DNA of 64,000 nt from Salinibaculum sp. SYNS191 (GCF_037338445.1 NZ_CP147838.1:372001-436000); one strand, 5' to 3'; positions 24,079-32,844 are shown, numbered from the stretch's first letter. The notes: generated by a model from the letters alone, not told the origin. A program made the numbers and translations.

Positions 24079-25623
24079 ATGGACAGTTCCACGACCCGCG
24101 AGTCCGGCGAACGGTACGGCCAGTACATCGACGGCGAGTGGCGCGACGGGCACGGCGAGGAGACGTTCGAGAGCGACAACCCCGCGACGGGCGAGACGCT
24201 GGCGGAGTTCGTCCGCGGAACGGAGGCCGACGTGGCAGCCGCGACAGCGGCAGCGGCCGACGCCTTCGAGGAGTGGCGCGCGCTGTCGTACGTCGACCGC
24301 GCCGAGTACCTCTGGGACATCTTCCACGAACTCCGCGACAGACATCAGGAACTCGGAGCGGTCGTCACGAGGGAGTGCGGCAAGGAGATAAGCGAGGGGA
24401 AAGCCGACGTCACGGAGGCCTGGCACATGGTCGAGTGGGCGGCCGGCAACGCGCGCCACCCCCACGGCGACGTGGTACCCTCCGAAATCGCCGCGAAGGA
24501 CTCCTACATGCGCCGGAAGCCACGCGGCGTCGTCGGCTGTATCACGCCCTGGAACTTCCCGGTCGCCATCCCGTTCTGGCACATGGCCGTCTCGCTGGTC
24601 GAGGGCAACACCGTCGTCTGGAAGCCCGCCGAGCAGACGCCCTGGTGCGGGCAAATCGTCGCGGAGATGTTCGACGACGCCGGCATCCCAGACGGCGTGT
24701 TCAACCTCGTCCAGGGCTTCGGCGACGCCGGCGCAGCCATCGTCGAGAGCGACGACGTCGACACCGTGATGTTCACCGGGTCCGCCGAAGTCGGGCACCA
24801 GGTCGCAAAGACTGTCGCCAGCCAGCCACAGAAGAACACGTCCTGCGAGATGGGCGGCAAGAATGCTATCGTCGTCACCGGCGAGGCGGACCTGGACATC
24901 GCCCTGCACTCGGCGGTGATGTCCTCGTTCAAGACGACCGGGCAGCGCTGCGTCTCCTCGGAACGACTCATCGTCCACGAGGACGTCTACGACGAGTTCA
25001 AGCGGGAGTTCGTCGACCTCGCCGAGCGCGTCGCGGTCGGGGACCCGCTGGACGAGGAGACGTTCATGGGGCCGCTCGTCGACGAGGAGCAGATAGAGAA
25101 GTTCGGCCGCTACAACGACCTCGCGCGCACGGAGGGCGCGAACGTGCTGGTCGACCGTGAGGAACTGGACGACTCGGAAATCCCGGCGGGTCACGAGGAC
25201 GGTCACTGGGTCGGCCCCTTCGTCTACGAAATCGACTACGACCCCGACCTGCGTTGCCTGCGCGAGGAAGTGTTCGGACCTCACGTCGCCCTCGTGGAGT
25301 ACTCGGGCGGCATCGAGCGGGCCGTCGAGATACACAACGACGTGGCCTACGGCCTGGCGGGTGCTGTCGTCAGCGAGGACTACCGCGAGATAAACTACTA
25401 CCGCGACCGTGCCGAGGTCGGCCTTGCCTACGCGAACCTGCCCTGCATCGGCGCGGAGGTGCAGTTGCCATTCGGCGGCGTCAAGAAGTCGGGCAGCGGC
25501 GCACCGCACGCTCGCGAGGCCATCGAGACGGTGACCGAGCGCACGGCGTGGACGCTCAACAACTCGGAAGACATCGAGATGGCACAGGGGCTGTCGGCGG
25601 ACATCAGGACGCGAGAGGAGTGA
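24079..25623 (+). CDS. NAD(P)-dependent aldehyde dehydrogenase
   Basis: 514 residues, full family length. Landmarks are 'ITPWNFPVAIP' (cofactor-binding Asn), 'KPAEQTP', 'FTGSAEVG', 'EMGGKNAIVV' (general-base Glu), 'TTGQRCVSSERL' (catalytic Cys) and 'EEVFGPHVALVEY'. It oxidises an aldehyde to the acid. The spacing and 'PFGGVKKSGSG' near the end resemble ALDH7-like/semialdehyde dehydrogenases, but the substrate is not settled. The gene is monocistronic. The frame upstream of the ATG at 24079 is open but overlaps the preceding gene. Confidence 0.9.
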   Translation: MDSSTTRESGERYGQYIDGEWRDGHGEETFESDNPATGETLAEFVRGTEADVAAATAAAADAFEEWRALSYVDRAEYLWDIFHELRDRHQELGAVVTRECGKEISEGKADVTEAWHMVEWAAGNARHPHGDVVPSEIAAKDSYMRRKPRGVVGCITPWNFPVAIPFWHMAVSLVEGNTVVWKPAEQTPWCGQIVAEMFDDAGIPDGVFNLVQGFGDAGAAIVESDDVDTVMFTGSAEVGHQVAKTVASQPQKNTSCEMGGKNAIVVTGEADLDIALHSAVMSSFKTTGQRCVSSERLIVHEDVYDEFKREFVDLAERVAVGDPLDEETFMGPLVDEEQIEKFGRYNDLARTEGANVLVDREELDDSEIPAGHEDGHWVGPFVYEIDYDPDLRCLREEVFGPHVALVEYSGGIERAVEIHNDVAYGLAGAVVSEDYREINYYRDRAEVGLAYANLPCIGAEVQLPFGGVKKSGSGAPHAREAIETVTERTAWTLNNSEDIEMAQGLSADIRTREE

Positions 25624-25820
25624 CGAGGCGAGAGGTGGACGAGGAGGTGGCCGCGGCGGCCGTCCGGACGACCGCCGGGGCCACGAGACGCCGTCCGGTG
25701 GGTGCGGCCGGGAGCCCGCGAGGCCGAGTAGCGCCGGTGATTTGCCGGCTGCGACGTGAAAAGCGTCTCGCCGGCAGGTGATTCTGGGAACCCACGACGG
25801 ATAAATGTTCCCGCCTGCGC

Positions 25821-26627
25821 TCACCGGCGGTCGGCGAGCGCCGGGAACTCCGCGCGTCGCTCCGCGACGGTCTCCGGAGACACCTCGGCGGTGACCAGCG
25901 CCGGGTCGTCGTCCGCGCTCGCCAGTGTCGTCCCCCACGGGTCGTAGACGGTCGACCGACCCAGCAGCGACGCCTCCTCGAACTCGCCGACGCCGTTGGC
26001 CGCCGCGACGTACATCAGGTTCTCGACGGCGCGGGTCCGCGGGAGGAGTTTCCAGTGCTCGACGCGGGGGTACGGCCAGGCGCTGGGGACGAGCGTCAGC
26101 GTCACGCCCGCGTCGACCAGGTCCCGGTACAGTTCGGGAAAGCGCAGGTCGTAGCAGGTGGTCACGCCGACGGTGAACCCGTCGAAGGAGACGGTCTGGA
26201 GTCGGTCTCCGGGCGTCAGCAGGTCCTGTTCGGCCGAGTCGTACCCGAACAGGTGGTGCTTGCGGTAGACGGCCCGGCGCTCGCCGTCCCGGTCGAAGAA
26301 GACTGCGGTGTTGGCGTACCCCTCCGCGGCAGGCGTCTCGAATCCCGCCGCGTCCGAGGCTTCGAGGTCCTCGACGAGACTGCCGGCGAGCACCGCGACG
26401 CCGGCATCGGCGGCGGCCTCGGAGACCGCCGTGAGCGTCTCCCCGGCCAGTGGTTCGGCCTCTCGGGCGTAGCTCTCGAAGGCGAAGTAGCCGACCGTGA
26501 ACATCTCCGGAAGGACGACGAGGTCGGCCCCCCGGCTGGCGGCGCGGTCGATGGCGGCGAGCGCGCGATCGACGTTCGCTGTCACGGCCGCGGGTTCGAC
26601 GTCCAGTTGCGCGAGTGCGAGACGCAT
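25821..26627 (-). CDS. Carbon-nitrogen hydrolase (nitrilase superfamily)
   Basis: 268 residues from the ATG at 26627. The Glu-Lys-Cys triad is visible: Glu in 'VVLPEMFTVGYF', Lys in 'YRKHHLFGYD' and Cys in 'VTTCYDLRFPELYR'. The family includes omega-amidases, N-carbamoyl-amino-acid hydrolases and deaminated-glutathione amidase. The 'YRKHHLFGYDSAE' context is that of Nit2/omega-amidase-like members, but the substrate is inference. Its ATG overlaps the stop of the SRPBCC gene by one base (TGATG), so the two are probably coupled. Confidence 0.87.
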   Translation of the reverse strand: MRLALAQLDVEPAAVTANVDRALAAIDRAASRGADLVVLPEMFTVGYFAFESYAREAEPLAGETLTAVSEAAADAGVAVLAGSLVEDLEASDAAGFETPAAEGYANTAVFFDRDGERRAVYRKHHLFGYDSAEQDLLTPGDRLQTVSFDGFTVGVTTCYDLRFPELYRDLVDAGVTLTLVPSAWPYPRVEHWKLLPRTRAVENLMYVAAANGVGEFEEASLLGRSTVYDPWGTTLASADDDPALVTAEVSPETVAERRAEFPALADRR

Positions 26628-27055
26628 CAGTGCGGGATGCCGAGGTCGTCGTAGATTGCGGCTTCGAGGTTGTCGAACTCCGCCTCCATGTTGCGCTTGA
26701 AGAAGCGTTCGACGCCGGGAAGCTTGCCGTCGACTGTGAAGCGGTTGGTCAGCCGCGTCCCGTTGTCCAGTTCCTCCAGTTCGTGCTCGCCGACGACGTG
26801 CATCACCTTCGACTTCCCGACGAACTCGACGTACTCCGGCGGCGTGAACACTTTGTCCTCCGTCTCGACGCGGATGGTCCGGTCGATGACGGGAATGGGA
26901 AGTTGCAGGTGCCACACCGCCGTGTCGTCGTCGAGGAGTTCGAAGTCCGAGACCACGCTGATGGGGCGGGCGCGCTTCTCGGGGTCGGAGATGAACTTCC
27001 AGACCTCCTCGCGCGGTGCCGGCACGTCGACGACTCGCTCCACCCGGACAGTCAT
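26627..27055 (-). CDS. SRPBCC (START/CoxG-like) family protein
   Basis: 142 residues. The N-terminal 'VERVVDVPAPREEVWKFISDPEKR' strand-helix and the long C-terminal helix 'ERFFKRNMEAEFDNLEAAIYDDL' define the START/Bet v1-like fold with a hydrophobic cavity. Such proteins bind lipids or small ligands, or act as polyketide-cyclase-like or CO-dehydrogenase-associated (CoxG) factors. It leads a two-gene operon with the nitrilase-family gene. A TATA-like CTTTTTTATC lies about 25-32 nt upstream. Confidence 0.82.
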   Translation of the reverse strand: MTVRVERVVDVPAPREEVWKFISDPEKRARPISVVSDFELLDDDTAVWHLQLPIPVIDRTIRVETEDKVFTPPEYVEFVGKSKVMHVVGEHELEELDNGTRLTNRFTVDGKLPGVERFFKRNMEAEFDNLEAAIYDDLGIPH

Positions 27056-27092
27056 GGGGCTATTGTTTGTAGCGACGATAAAAAAGCTCGCG

Positions 27093-27317
27093 TTAGCTCG
27101 TCGTGACGCGCCAGGTTGTCGAGCGTGCGCGACCCCACTTCTCGATGTCGACGTCCTCTGACTTCTCGGCCAGTTTCGGGAGGCGAGCCCCGACCTGTTT
27201 CGCGGACAGTCCCAGCTGCTCGGCGATGTTCTTCGAGCGGAAATAGGCTTCGCCGCGCGAGACGCTGTTGCGAAGGTACTCCAGGATGCGGCGGTCCTCT
27301 TCGCTGAGGTCTGTCAT
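27093..27317 (-). CDS. Small winged-helix protein (DUF7123-like)
   Basis: 74 residues from the ATG at 27317; an upstream start at 27368 adds non-conserved sequence across the promoter. It is a single winged-helix unit: 'LSEEDRRILEYLRNSVSRGEAYFRSKNIAEQLGLSAKQVGARL' with the recognition helix near residues 35-48, then 'RARSTTWRVT' as the wing. It is a likely DNA-binding regulator, but no target is evident. TATA-like CGTTAAGAG lies about 25-30 nt upstream. Confidence 0.75.
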   Translation of the reverse strand: MTDLSEEDRRILEYLRNSVSRGEAYFRSKNIAEQLGLSAKQVGARLPKLAEKSEDVDIEKWGRARSTTWRVTTS

Positions 27318-27364
27318 TGGCTCCGCATAGGGTCTTGAGACTCTTAACGGTTTGTCTGTCGGGT

Positions 27365-27580
27365 TCACTCCGCGAACATGTGGAGAGCCGCGACCGCGAT
27401 GCCGGCCGCGACCATCGCCGCTGCAAAGGCCAGCCCGGAGAGCAGTTGCATCCCGTTGCCGTCGCCGAGGAAGGAGAGATACGCCGTCACGCCCATCAGA
27501 ACCGTCGCCAGCACCGCGATGATGCCGAAAGTCAGGCCGAGTCCGAGGCTCCTGTCCGTCGCCCGCGCTGTGTCTGCCAT
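27365..27580 (-). CDS. Two-helix small membrane protein, unknown function
   Basis: 71 residues with two membrane helices (about residues 13-36 and 45-67) and no polar motif of note. This appears to be a conserved haloarchaeal small membrane protein, but I cannot name a characterised family with confidence. A minus-strand TATA-like element (GAAATAAGTAC) lies about 25-33 nt upstream. The 131-bp gap to the phoU-like stop contains no other candidate gene. Confidence 0.68.
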   Translation of the reverse strand: MADTARATDRSLGLGLTFGIIAVLATVLMGVTAYLSFLGDGNGMQLLSGLAFAAAMVAAGIAVAALHMFAE

Positions 27581-27711
27581 GTCATCCCCTTCCGCCGTTC
27601 TGTACTTATTTCATGCGACTCCACATTCTGGCGGCTCCGAACGGTCGGTCCGCGGGAAGAAACGTCGGACCGCGAGCGGCGGCGGAGCGTCCCGGTCCGC
27701 GTCGGGCCCGG

Positions 27712-28746
27712 CTACGTGATGGTGATGTGGTCCGACTCCTCGTCGAGCGCGAGGTTCGTCGCGATTTCCGCGTTGCGGACCGCGTACTGGGCCGTCTCGC
27801 GGAGGCTGACGAGGACCTCACGGACCTGCAGGAGTTGCTGATTGTCCATCTCCGGCAGGTCGTCGAGGATGTCCTTCTCGCGGTCGCTCATCTCGGCGAA
27901 GCGCTCGCGGATGTCGATGGCGATGTCGTAGTCGCGGTTGACGGCGGCCTCGACGGCGAGTTCCGTGATGTCGTTGACCTCGTCGGTGTACTCGCGGATG
28001 CGCCGCATGGTATCCGATTCGACGTTGATGGCGTTGTTCTCGGCCTCCAGCGCGATTTCGGCGATGTCCTCGGCGTTGTCCGCGGTGAGTTCGAGGTTCT
28101 TCGCGATGGAGCGGTAGCCGATGAGCGGGAAGCCGTCCTCCAGCCCCACCGAGCGGGCGAGGTTGGGGTTCTGGTATGCCGTGAAGATGAGGCGGAGCAG
28201 GAGGACGAATATCTTGTTCGCCTGCCGCTCGCGGTTGAGCGCCCGCTGGGCGAGGTCCGGGTTGTTGTGGGCCAGCGACTTGATGGCCTCGTTGCGCATC
28301 GTGGAACCGGTCGATTCCAGCCGTTCCAGCAGGTTGTCGAGCGTGAAGTCCTCGGGGTCGACCGAGCACCGGATGGCGATGCTCTCCGGCGTCTCCTCGA
28401 TGACGCCCAGTCCCATCAACTGGGTCTCCGCGTTGTAGACCGCGTTGATGTGCGTGCTGTCGAGGGTCTCCCCCTCGCCGGCCTCCACGTGGATGATGCG
28501 CCGGCCGAGGACGTACTGCGCCACTATCGCCCGCTCCACGGAGTCGGCGTCCAGACCGGAGGCACGGATGATGGCTTCGGACTCCTCGGAGGTGACCGAC
28601 TCCGGCATGACGGTCAGGGTTCCCTTGCTCCCGACCCGGAGCGAGACCTCGTCTCCCTTCTTCACGTCGTGTGCCTGCGCCCACTCGGCAGGCAGCGTCA
28701 TGGCGAGCGTCGACGGGCCCAGCCGCTGGACCTTTCTCGTTTCCAT
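27712..28746 (-). CDS. phoU: AbrB-PhoU-type phosphate uptake regulator
   Basis: 344 residues. An N-terminal SpoVT/AbrB swapped-hairpin domain ('RKVQRLGPSTLAMTLPAEWAQAHDVKKGDEVSL', residues 3-45) is fused to PhoU-like helical bundles (about residues 120-335, with the acidic metal-binding helices 'ELTADNAEDIAEIALEAE'). This fusion is an archaeal form of PhoU thought to couple phosphate status to transcription of pst-type transporters. No pst genes lie nearby, so it acts in trans. The AT-rich upstream region holds ACATTAAGG about 25-35 nt before the ATG. Confidence 0.88.
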   Translation of the reverse strand: METRKVQRLGPSTLAMTLPAEWAQAHDVKKGDEVSLRVGSKGTLTVMPESVTSEESEAIIRASGLDADSVERAIVAQYVLGRRIIHVEAGEGETLDSTHINAVYNAETQLMGLGVIEETPESIAIRCSVDPEDFTLDNLLERLESTGSTMRNEAIKSLAHNNPDLAQRALNRERQANKIFVLLLRLIFTAYQNPNLARSVGLEDGFPLIGYRSIAKNLELTADNAEDIAEIALEAENNAINVESDTMRRIREYTDEVNDITELAVEAAVNRDYDIAIDIRERFAEMSDREKDILDDLPEMDNQQLLQVREVLVSLRETAQYAVRNAEIATNLALDEESDHITIT

Positions 28747-28864
28747 ATCTACCCCATATTACCCGGTCTACCTTAATGTTATCATAAGTCCCTAGAAGAT
28801 GAGTCGGTATGTGGGGGATACTAGGGGTGATGTTATACGGACACCCGATTCTGCCGGCTACCGT
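28747..28864 (-). promoter_or_regulatory. AT-rich promoter region of the phoU-like gene
   Basis: On the minus strand it contains GATAACATTAAGG about 25-38 nt before the ATG. Further up is a segment bounded by the inverted pair CCTAG (28791-28795) and CTAGG, with GTAT/ATAC nested inside. It is distinctly AT-richer than its surroundings. Whether the inverted pair is a phosphate-responsive operator is unknown. Confidence 0.4.
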
Positions 28865-29935
28865 TCAGACCAGTTCGACGAGGCGGCGCTCGACGCGGCC
28901 GACTCGGACCCGGTGCCAGCCGCGCAACTCCTCGTCCAGGTCGGGGTCGCCAGTGTCTGCCCGCAGGACGCCGACGTCGTCCAGTTTCCGCCGCGAGGCG
29001 ACGATTTCGACGTCGCACTGTCGAATTACCGCGGGGGAGAGTTGCTGATTGCCGCGGCCGAAGACGAAGCCCTGCCCGCCGATGGGCGAGACGACCACGA
29101 CGTTGCGCTCGCCGACCGCATCGAGGATATCCGACTCGGCTGCGTCCCGGGCGAGGAGGTCGCCGTCGCGATAGACGTCCACGCCGAGCGGCGTTCCGAC
29201 GAACCCGAGCCCCCGCTTTATCCTGCCCACGGTGGAGCCGGGGCCGAGGACGTAGGTGACGCCGGGTTCGACGTCGTCGAGAAAGCCCTCGGCGAGGGCC
29301 TCGACGCTGCCGCCGCCGAGTTGCTTGCTCGACTGGCGCTCCTCCGCGACGGGGACGGTGGCGATTGCCCGGAGTTCCGTCCGCACCTGCCCCTCACGGT
29401 AGTCGTCCTCGTCGATGTCGTTGACCTCGGCCTCCGCCGTCCGCTGGAACGTCCCGGCGATGTGGCCCGCCGCGCGCGGCGTCACGCCGAAGACCGCGGA
29501 GTATATTTTCACGCCCGCGGGGATACCGAGAATCGGCGTCCGGTCGTCGAGTTCGGCGAGCGTCTCGGCCACGTCGACGGCGGTGCCGTCGCCGCCGGCG
29601 AACAGAACGAGGTCCACGCCGCTGTCGACGAAGGCTCGTACCGCCGCGCGCGTGTCGTCGGCAGTCGTCTCCGCGTCGTCGGGGGTCGGCCCCACCACCG
29701 TCGGCTCGAACCCGGCAGCGCGGGCCTCCGTCGCGCCCATGACGCCGCCGGGGGTGACCAGTTCGACGTCCGCGTCGAGGTGTGCCAGTTCGTCCAGTGC
29801 CTCCCGTGCGCGGTCCGGTGCGCGCGGCTCCGCACCGCGTTCACGCGCCTCGGCCACTTTGCCGTCGGTTCCCTTCAGCCCGACACGCCCACCCATGCCG
29901 GCAATGGGGTTCACCACGACGCCGATGCGACGCAT
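28865..29935 (-). CDS. ATP-NAD kinase-family protein (AcoX-like)
   Basis: 356 residues. 'VGVVVNPIAGMGG' at the N-terminus and 'DLVLFAGGDGTAVDVAE' (GGDGT motif near residue 117) are the diagnostic NAD-kinase/diacylglycerol-kinase nucleotide-binding elements. 'LGIPAGVKIYSAVF' is the next conserved block, and a second glycine-rich block near residue 225 ('LGPGSTVGRIKRGLGF') matches the longer AcoX/ATP-NAD-kinase-like group. It probably phosphorylates NAD or a related substrate, but members of this longer group are little studied. Confidence 0.85.
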   Translation of the reverse strand: MRRIGVVVNPIAGMGGRVGLKGTDGKVAEARERGAEPRAPDRAREALDELAHLDADVELVTPGGVMGATEARAAGFEPTVVGPTPDDAETTADDTRAAVRAFVDSGVDLVLFAGGDGTAVDVAETLAELDDRTPILGIPAGVKIYSAVFGVTPRAAGHIAGTFQRTAEAEVNDIDEDDYREGQVRTELRAIATVPVAEERQSSKQLGGGSVEALAEGFLDDVEPGVTYVLGPGSTVGRIKRGLGFVGTPLGVDVYRDGDLLARDAAESDILDAVGERNVVVVSPIGGQGFVFGRGNQQLSPAVIRQCDVEIVASRRKLDDVGVLRADTGDPDLDEELRGWHRVRVGRVERRLVELV

Positions 29936-30008
29936 CGTGGCGGTCTAGGACGGTGACGGGCAAAAGGAAACCGGAACGACTTACTTTTCCGCTCATCGAG
30001 GGTGAGAT

Positions 30009-30137
30009 ATGAACGTTCCACTGTCGCAGGCGGGCGAGGTCACGGTGCAGGCGGGAGTAATCGACGCCACGGGCTGGGTCGTCGGGGTCGGCGGCCTGCT
30101 CCTGACGGTCTTCTGGCTGCGCAGTCTCTTCCGGTAG
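30009..30137 (+). CDS. 42-residue single-helix membrane microprotein
   Basis: ATG at 30009, stop at 30137. It has a polar N-terminus and then one membrane helix (about residues 20-37, 'GWVVGVGGLLLTVFWLRSLF'). It has a TATA-like TTACTTTTCC 20-30 nt upstream, good codon usage and no overlap with either neighbour, ending one base before the convergent CinA-like stop. These features support a real gene. Function unknown. Confidence 0.6.
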   Translation: MNVPLSQAGEVTVQAGVIDATGWVVGVGGLLLTVFWLRSLFR

Positions 30138-30138
30138 G

Positions 30139-30837
30139 TCAGGCGTCCTCGTCCGGCGGAGAAACGTTCGCTGCGAGCCACTGCCGGGCCGCCTCGACGG
30201 CCTCGGCGTCTGTCCCCTGAATCTTCAGCCGGACGTTCTCACCCGGGTAGCTCCCAACCTGGACGTCGAAGCGGTCCTGTACCTCGACGAGTCTGTCGAT
30301 GAGCGCGCTCTCGGGTTCGGCGGCGACGACGGACTCGACGAACCGCTCGACGCCGGCGAAGTCGTCGGCGATGACCTCGAACATTCCCTTCATCTCGTCT
30401 GGTACCCCCGGCAGAACGTAGACGTTACCGATGGCACACCCCGGCGCGACGCCGTTGGGGTTCGGGAGCAGTTCGCTCCCGGTCGGGAGGTGGGTCGTTC
30501 CCTCCGTCAGGTCCGACCGGGCGTAGCCGGCCTCCTCTTCGAGCCACTGGACGGCGGCGTCGTGCTCGGAGAGATCGGTCCCGAAGGCGGCCGCCACGGC
30601 GTCCATCGTCACGTCGTCGTGGGTCGGACCGAGACCGCCGGTCACGATGACGGCGTCGTACTCGGCGTGGTACTCGTTGACCACGCGGGCGATGTCGCTC
30701 ACGCGGTCGGGGACGACGGTCACGCGCTCGACGTCGACGCCGCGGTCGGTGAGCTCTCGGCCCAACCAGGCGGCGTTGGAGTTGACAGTGTCTCCGGACA
30801 GTATCTCGTCGCCGACGGTCACCAGCGCGACGCGCAT
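30139..30837 (-). CDS. CinA-like molybdopterin-binding domain protein
   Basis: 232 residues. The MoaB/Mog-like fold is evident from 'ALVTVGDEILSGDTVNSNAAWLGRELTDRGVDV' and 'AVIVTGGLGPTHDDVTMDAVA', followed by 'GVAPGCAIGNVYVLPGVPDEM'. This is the N-terminal domain of CinA (COG1058) without the C-terminal nicotinamide-nucleotide amidase domain. Bacterial relatives hydrolyse ADP-ribose or pyridine nucleotides, and the archaeal role is not defined. A TATA-like GCTTTTACG lies 20-30 nt upstream. Confidence 0.87.
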   Translation of the reverse strand: MRVALVTVGDEILSGDTVNSNAAWLGRELTDRGVDVERVTVVPDRVSDIARVVNEYHAEYDAVIVTGGLGPTHDDVTMDAVAAAFGTDLSEHDAAVQWLEEEAGYARSDLTEGTTHLPTGSELLPNPNGVAPGCAIGNVYVLPGVPDEMKGMFEVIADDFAGVERFVESVVAAEPESALIDRLVEVQDRFDVQVGSYPGENVRLKIQGTDAEAVEAARQWLAANVSPPDEDA

Positions 30838-30881
30838 ACCACCTCATTGGGCCGAGCGCGTAAAAGCATCCCCGCCTCGGG

Positions 30882-31649
30882 TCAGCGCATGCCCGGCGGC
30901 GGCCCGTCGTCCCCGAAGTCGTCGTCCTCAGTCTCGACGTCCAGGCCGAGGTCCTCGCGCTTGCCCTCCAGTTCGCGAATCTTCCGGCGGTAGTACAGCG
31001 TGCCCGCCACGCCCGCGACGACCATGATGGCCGCCAGCGACCCGAAGAGGATGATGTCCCGCTGGAGGTAGTACCGCACGCTGACCGACCCGCTGGAGAC
31101 GTTGTCCCACCGCACGGTCATACGGTCGCCCTCGACGCTGGAGGACCAGCCACCCGGCCCGGCCTGCGAGAGCAGCGGGATGCCGACGCGGGCGTCCGGC
31201 GGCAGCACTATCTCGTAGGACCCCTCGACGAAGACGGGCGTGCCGAACTGCTTGTCCGCCCGGGCGGCGGTGTAGCCGACGAGTCCGTCCCTTGCGGGGA
31301 GGCCGATGACGGTCCGGTCCTGGTTGCGGGTGGCGGTCAGGTTCGCGTGGGTCGCGTTGACGACGGTCCCGTTCCTGTAGCGGAACTGCAGCGCGCGCAG
31401 GTTCACCGGGTTGTCTCCCTCTATCGGGTCACGCCGCCAGACCGCCAGTTCGCTGCTGTTCGTGACGTTGACCACGGCCGCGTACGAGGAGCGGGAGATG
31501 TCGAACGTCGCCGTCGCGTTGACGTCCCAGTCGTAGGTCGCGTTCTCGCTGAGGTCCTCCTCCGGGATTTCGGAGGGACCGAGCCCACACCCCGCCAGGA
31601 GGACGACGGCGAGCAGCGCGCCGGCAGCGAGGTAGTGACGACGGTTCAT
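30882..31649 (-). CDS. DUF5803-family lipoprotein with C-terminal membrane anchor
   Basis: 255 residues. An N-terminal signal with lipobox 'LLAGCG' (Cys near residue 21) is followed by an exterior beta-rich domain carrying about eight N-x-S/T sequons ('ENAT', 'VNAT', 'VNVT', 'TNSS', 'RNGT', 'HANLT' and others). A membrane helix near residues 205-225 leads to a charged cytoplasmic tail. The exterior domain is probably N-glycosylated. The ATG overlaps the upstream DUF2110 stop by four bases, so it is the third gene of the tfe operon. Function unknown. Confidence 0.75.
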   Translation of the reverse strand: MNRRHYLAAGALLAVVLLAGCGLGPSEIPEEDLSENATYDWDVNATATFDISRSSYAAVVNVTNSSELAVWRRDPIEGDNPVNLRALQFRYRNGTVVNATHANLTATRNQDRTVIGLPARDGLVGYTAARADKQFGTPVFVEGSYEIVLPPDARVGIPLLSQAGPGGWSSSVEGDRMTVRWDNVSSGSVSVRYYLQRDIILFGSLAAIMVVAGVAGTLYYRRKIRELEGKREDLGLDVETEDDDFGDDGPPPGMR

Positions 31650-32311
31650 GGAACGACGCAGAGGAGTTCCGCGGGGAGGTACTCGCCGACGCTGGCGAGC
31701 AGCCCCGGCGGGTCTGTCCCCTCCTTGCAGACGACGCTCTGTTCGAGCAGTCCGAGCCGTTCGACCGTGACGATGTCCTGCGCGTGCCCGGCGCGGTTGA
31801 CCGTGGCACGGACTTCCGAGCGGGTGGCGCTGTTGACGTTCAGCCGGCCGGTCCCGCGGGTCCACTCGTACAGCCTGTCGCGCTCCTCGTCCGCCAGGCG
31901 GGGCGTCTCCCCCGCGACGAACCGCAGCGGCATGTGCTGCACGAGCGCGAAGCGCGTGCGAATCTGGTCGGCGCTGCCCTGACCGAGTCCCAGTTCGGCC
32001 GTCGGAATCCGGACCTCGCGCCCGGCGTCGAGGACGAACCCGTCCCCGTCCCAGGACTCCAGTGTGCCCCAGTAGACCTCGCCGTCTTCGAGGTGGGGCG
32101 TAATCTCGCCCCACTCCTGGCGCAGGAGGTTCCGCGCGACGGTTGCGTCGGGTCCGTCGACAGTCACGGACGGGAAGTCGTCGTCGCGGATACCGACGGT
32201 GTACTCGACGTCGAGGTCAGCGAGGTCGTTGGCGAGCATCGACTCCAGGGAATCGAGTGCGCGCTCGCGGGCGTCGCCGGAGACGTACAGTTTGGTTGCG
32301 AGTACGACCAT
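31646..32311 (-). CDS. DUF2110-family protein
   Basis: 221 residues from the ATG at 32311. An N-terminal 'VVLATKLYVSGDARERALDSLESMLANDLADLDVEYTVGI' is followed by beta-rich segments, a central 'VYWGTLESWDGDGFVLDAGREVRIPTAELGLG' region and a C-terminal 'RGTGRLNVNSATRSEVRATVNRAGHAQDIVTVERLGLLE' block. This matches the archaeal DUF2110 family, consistently found next to tfe. It overlaps tfe by one base (TGATG) and DUF5803 by four. Role in transcription is suggested only by conserved neighbourhood. Confidence 0.8.
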   Translation of the reverse strand: MVVLATKLYVSGDARERALDSLESMLANDLADLDVEYTVGIRDDDFPSVTVDGPDATVARNLLRQEWGEITPHLEDGEVYWGTLESWDGDGFVLDAGREVRIPTAELGLGQGSADQIRTRFALVQHMPLRFVAGETPRLADEERDRLYEWTRGTGRLNVNSATRSEVRATVNRAGHAQDIVTVERLGLLEQSVVCKEGTDPPGLLASVGEYLPAELLCVVP

Positions 32312-32844
32312 CAGACCTCGACGCTCGCCGTCTCGACGTTGAGTTCGTCCCGCAGTTCGTCGATGCGCCGGTCCATCGACTCGACGAGCCGGGTGTTCTC
32401 CAGCGCTTCCAGGTCCGACCCGCACTGGGGGCACTCGAAGCCGAACTCCATGCCCTCGCCGAACTCGAAGCGGATGCCGCAGTTCTCGCAGAGGTAGAAC
32501 TCGTGGTTGCGTTCGTACTCGCGGCGGTCCTCCAGCGCGGCGAGCAGGCGGTGCATCTCCTCTTCGAGCTGTTCGGGTATCTTGTCGTACTCGAACGTCC
32601 AGAGGTACGTGAGCCAGCCCGAGTCCTCGTCGCGGAGTCGCCGGTAGCTCGCCAGGTCGTTCTCGTAGAGGATGAACAGGGCGCGTCGGACGTCGTTGAG
32701 TTCGAGTCCGAGCTCCTCGGCGAGTTCCTCGTCGGTCACTTCACCGTCCGGTGGGGCCGCCGCCACCGGCATTCCTTTCGGGCCGACGAGTTCGTGGAGG
32801 TACTTCTGTATGACCGGGTCCTCCAGGAGTTCCTCAAAAGCCAT
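32311..32844 (-). CDS. tfe: Transcription factor E (TFE alpha)
   Basis: 177 residues. An N-terminal extended winged helix (about residues 30-95, 'VTDEELAEELGLELNDVRRALFILYENDLASYRRLRD') is followed by a coiled helix and a zinc ribbon with two CxxC knuckles ('LCENCG', 'FECPQCG', near residues 118 and 138). TFE assists promoter opening with TBP, TFB and RNA polymerase. It heads a three-gene operon (tfe, DUF2110, DUF5803). Promoter GGTTTTAACC lies 25-35 nt upstream. Confidence 0.93.
   Translation of the reverse strand: MAFEELLEDPVIQKYLHELVGPKGMPVAAAPPDGEVTDEELAEELGLELNDVRRALFILYENDLASYRRLRDEDSGWLTYLWTFEYDKIPEQLEEEMHRLLAALEDRREYERNHEFYLCENCGIRFEFGEGMEFGFECPQCGSDLEALENTRLVESMDRRIDELRDELNVETASVEV

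Noticed and set aside
25624..25820. Possible small gene between the aldehyde dehydrogenase and nitrilase-family genes
   Set aside because: Only very short frames exist (up to about 15 codons with a start), there is no promoter at a suitable spacing, and the genes are convergent.
23932..25938. A 668-codon minus-strand frame opposite the aldehyde dehydrogenase gene
   Set aside because: It is antisense to an intact 514-residue ALDH with full catalytic motifs, and its own translation is Val/Asp/Arg-rich low complexity typical of shadow frames.
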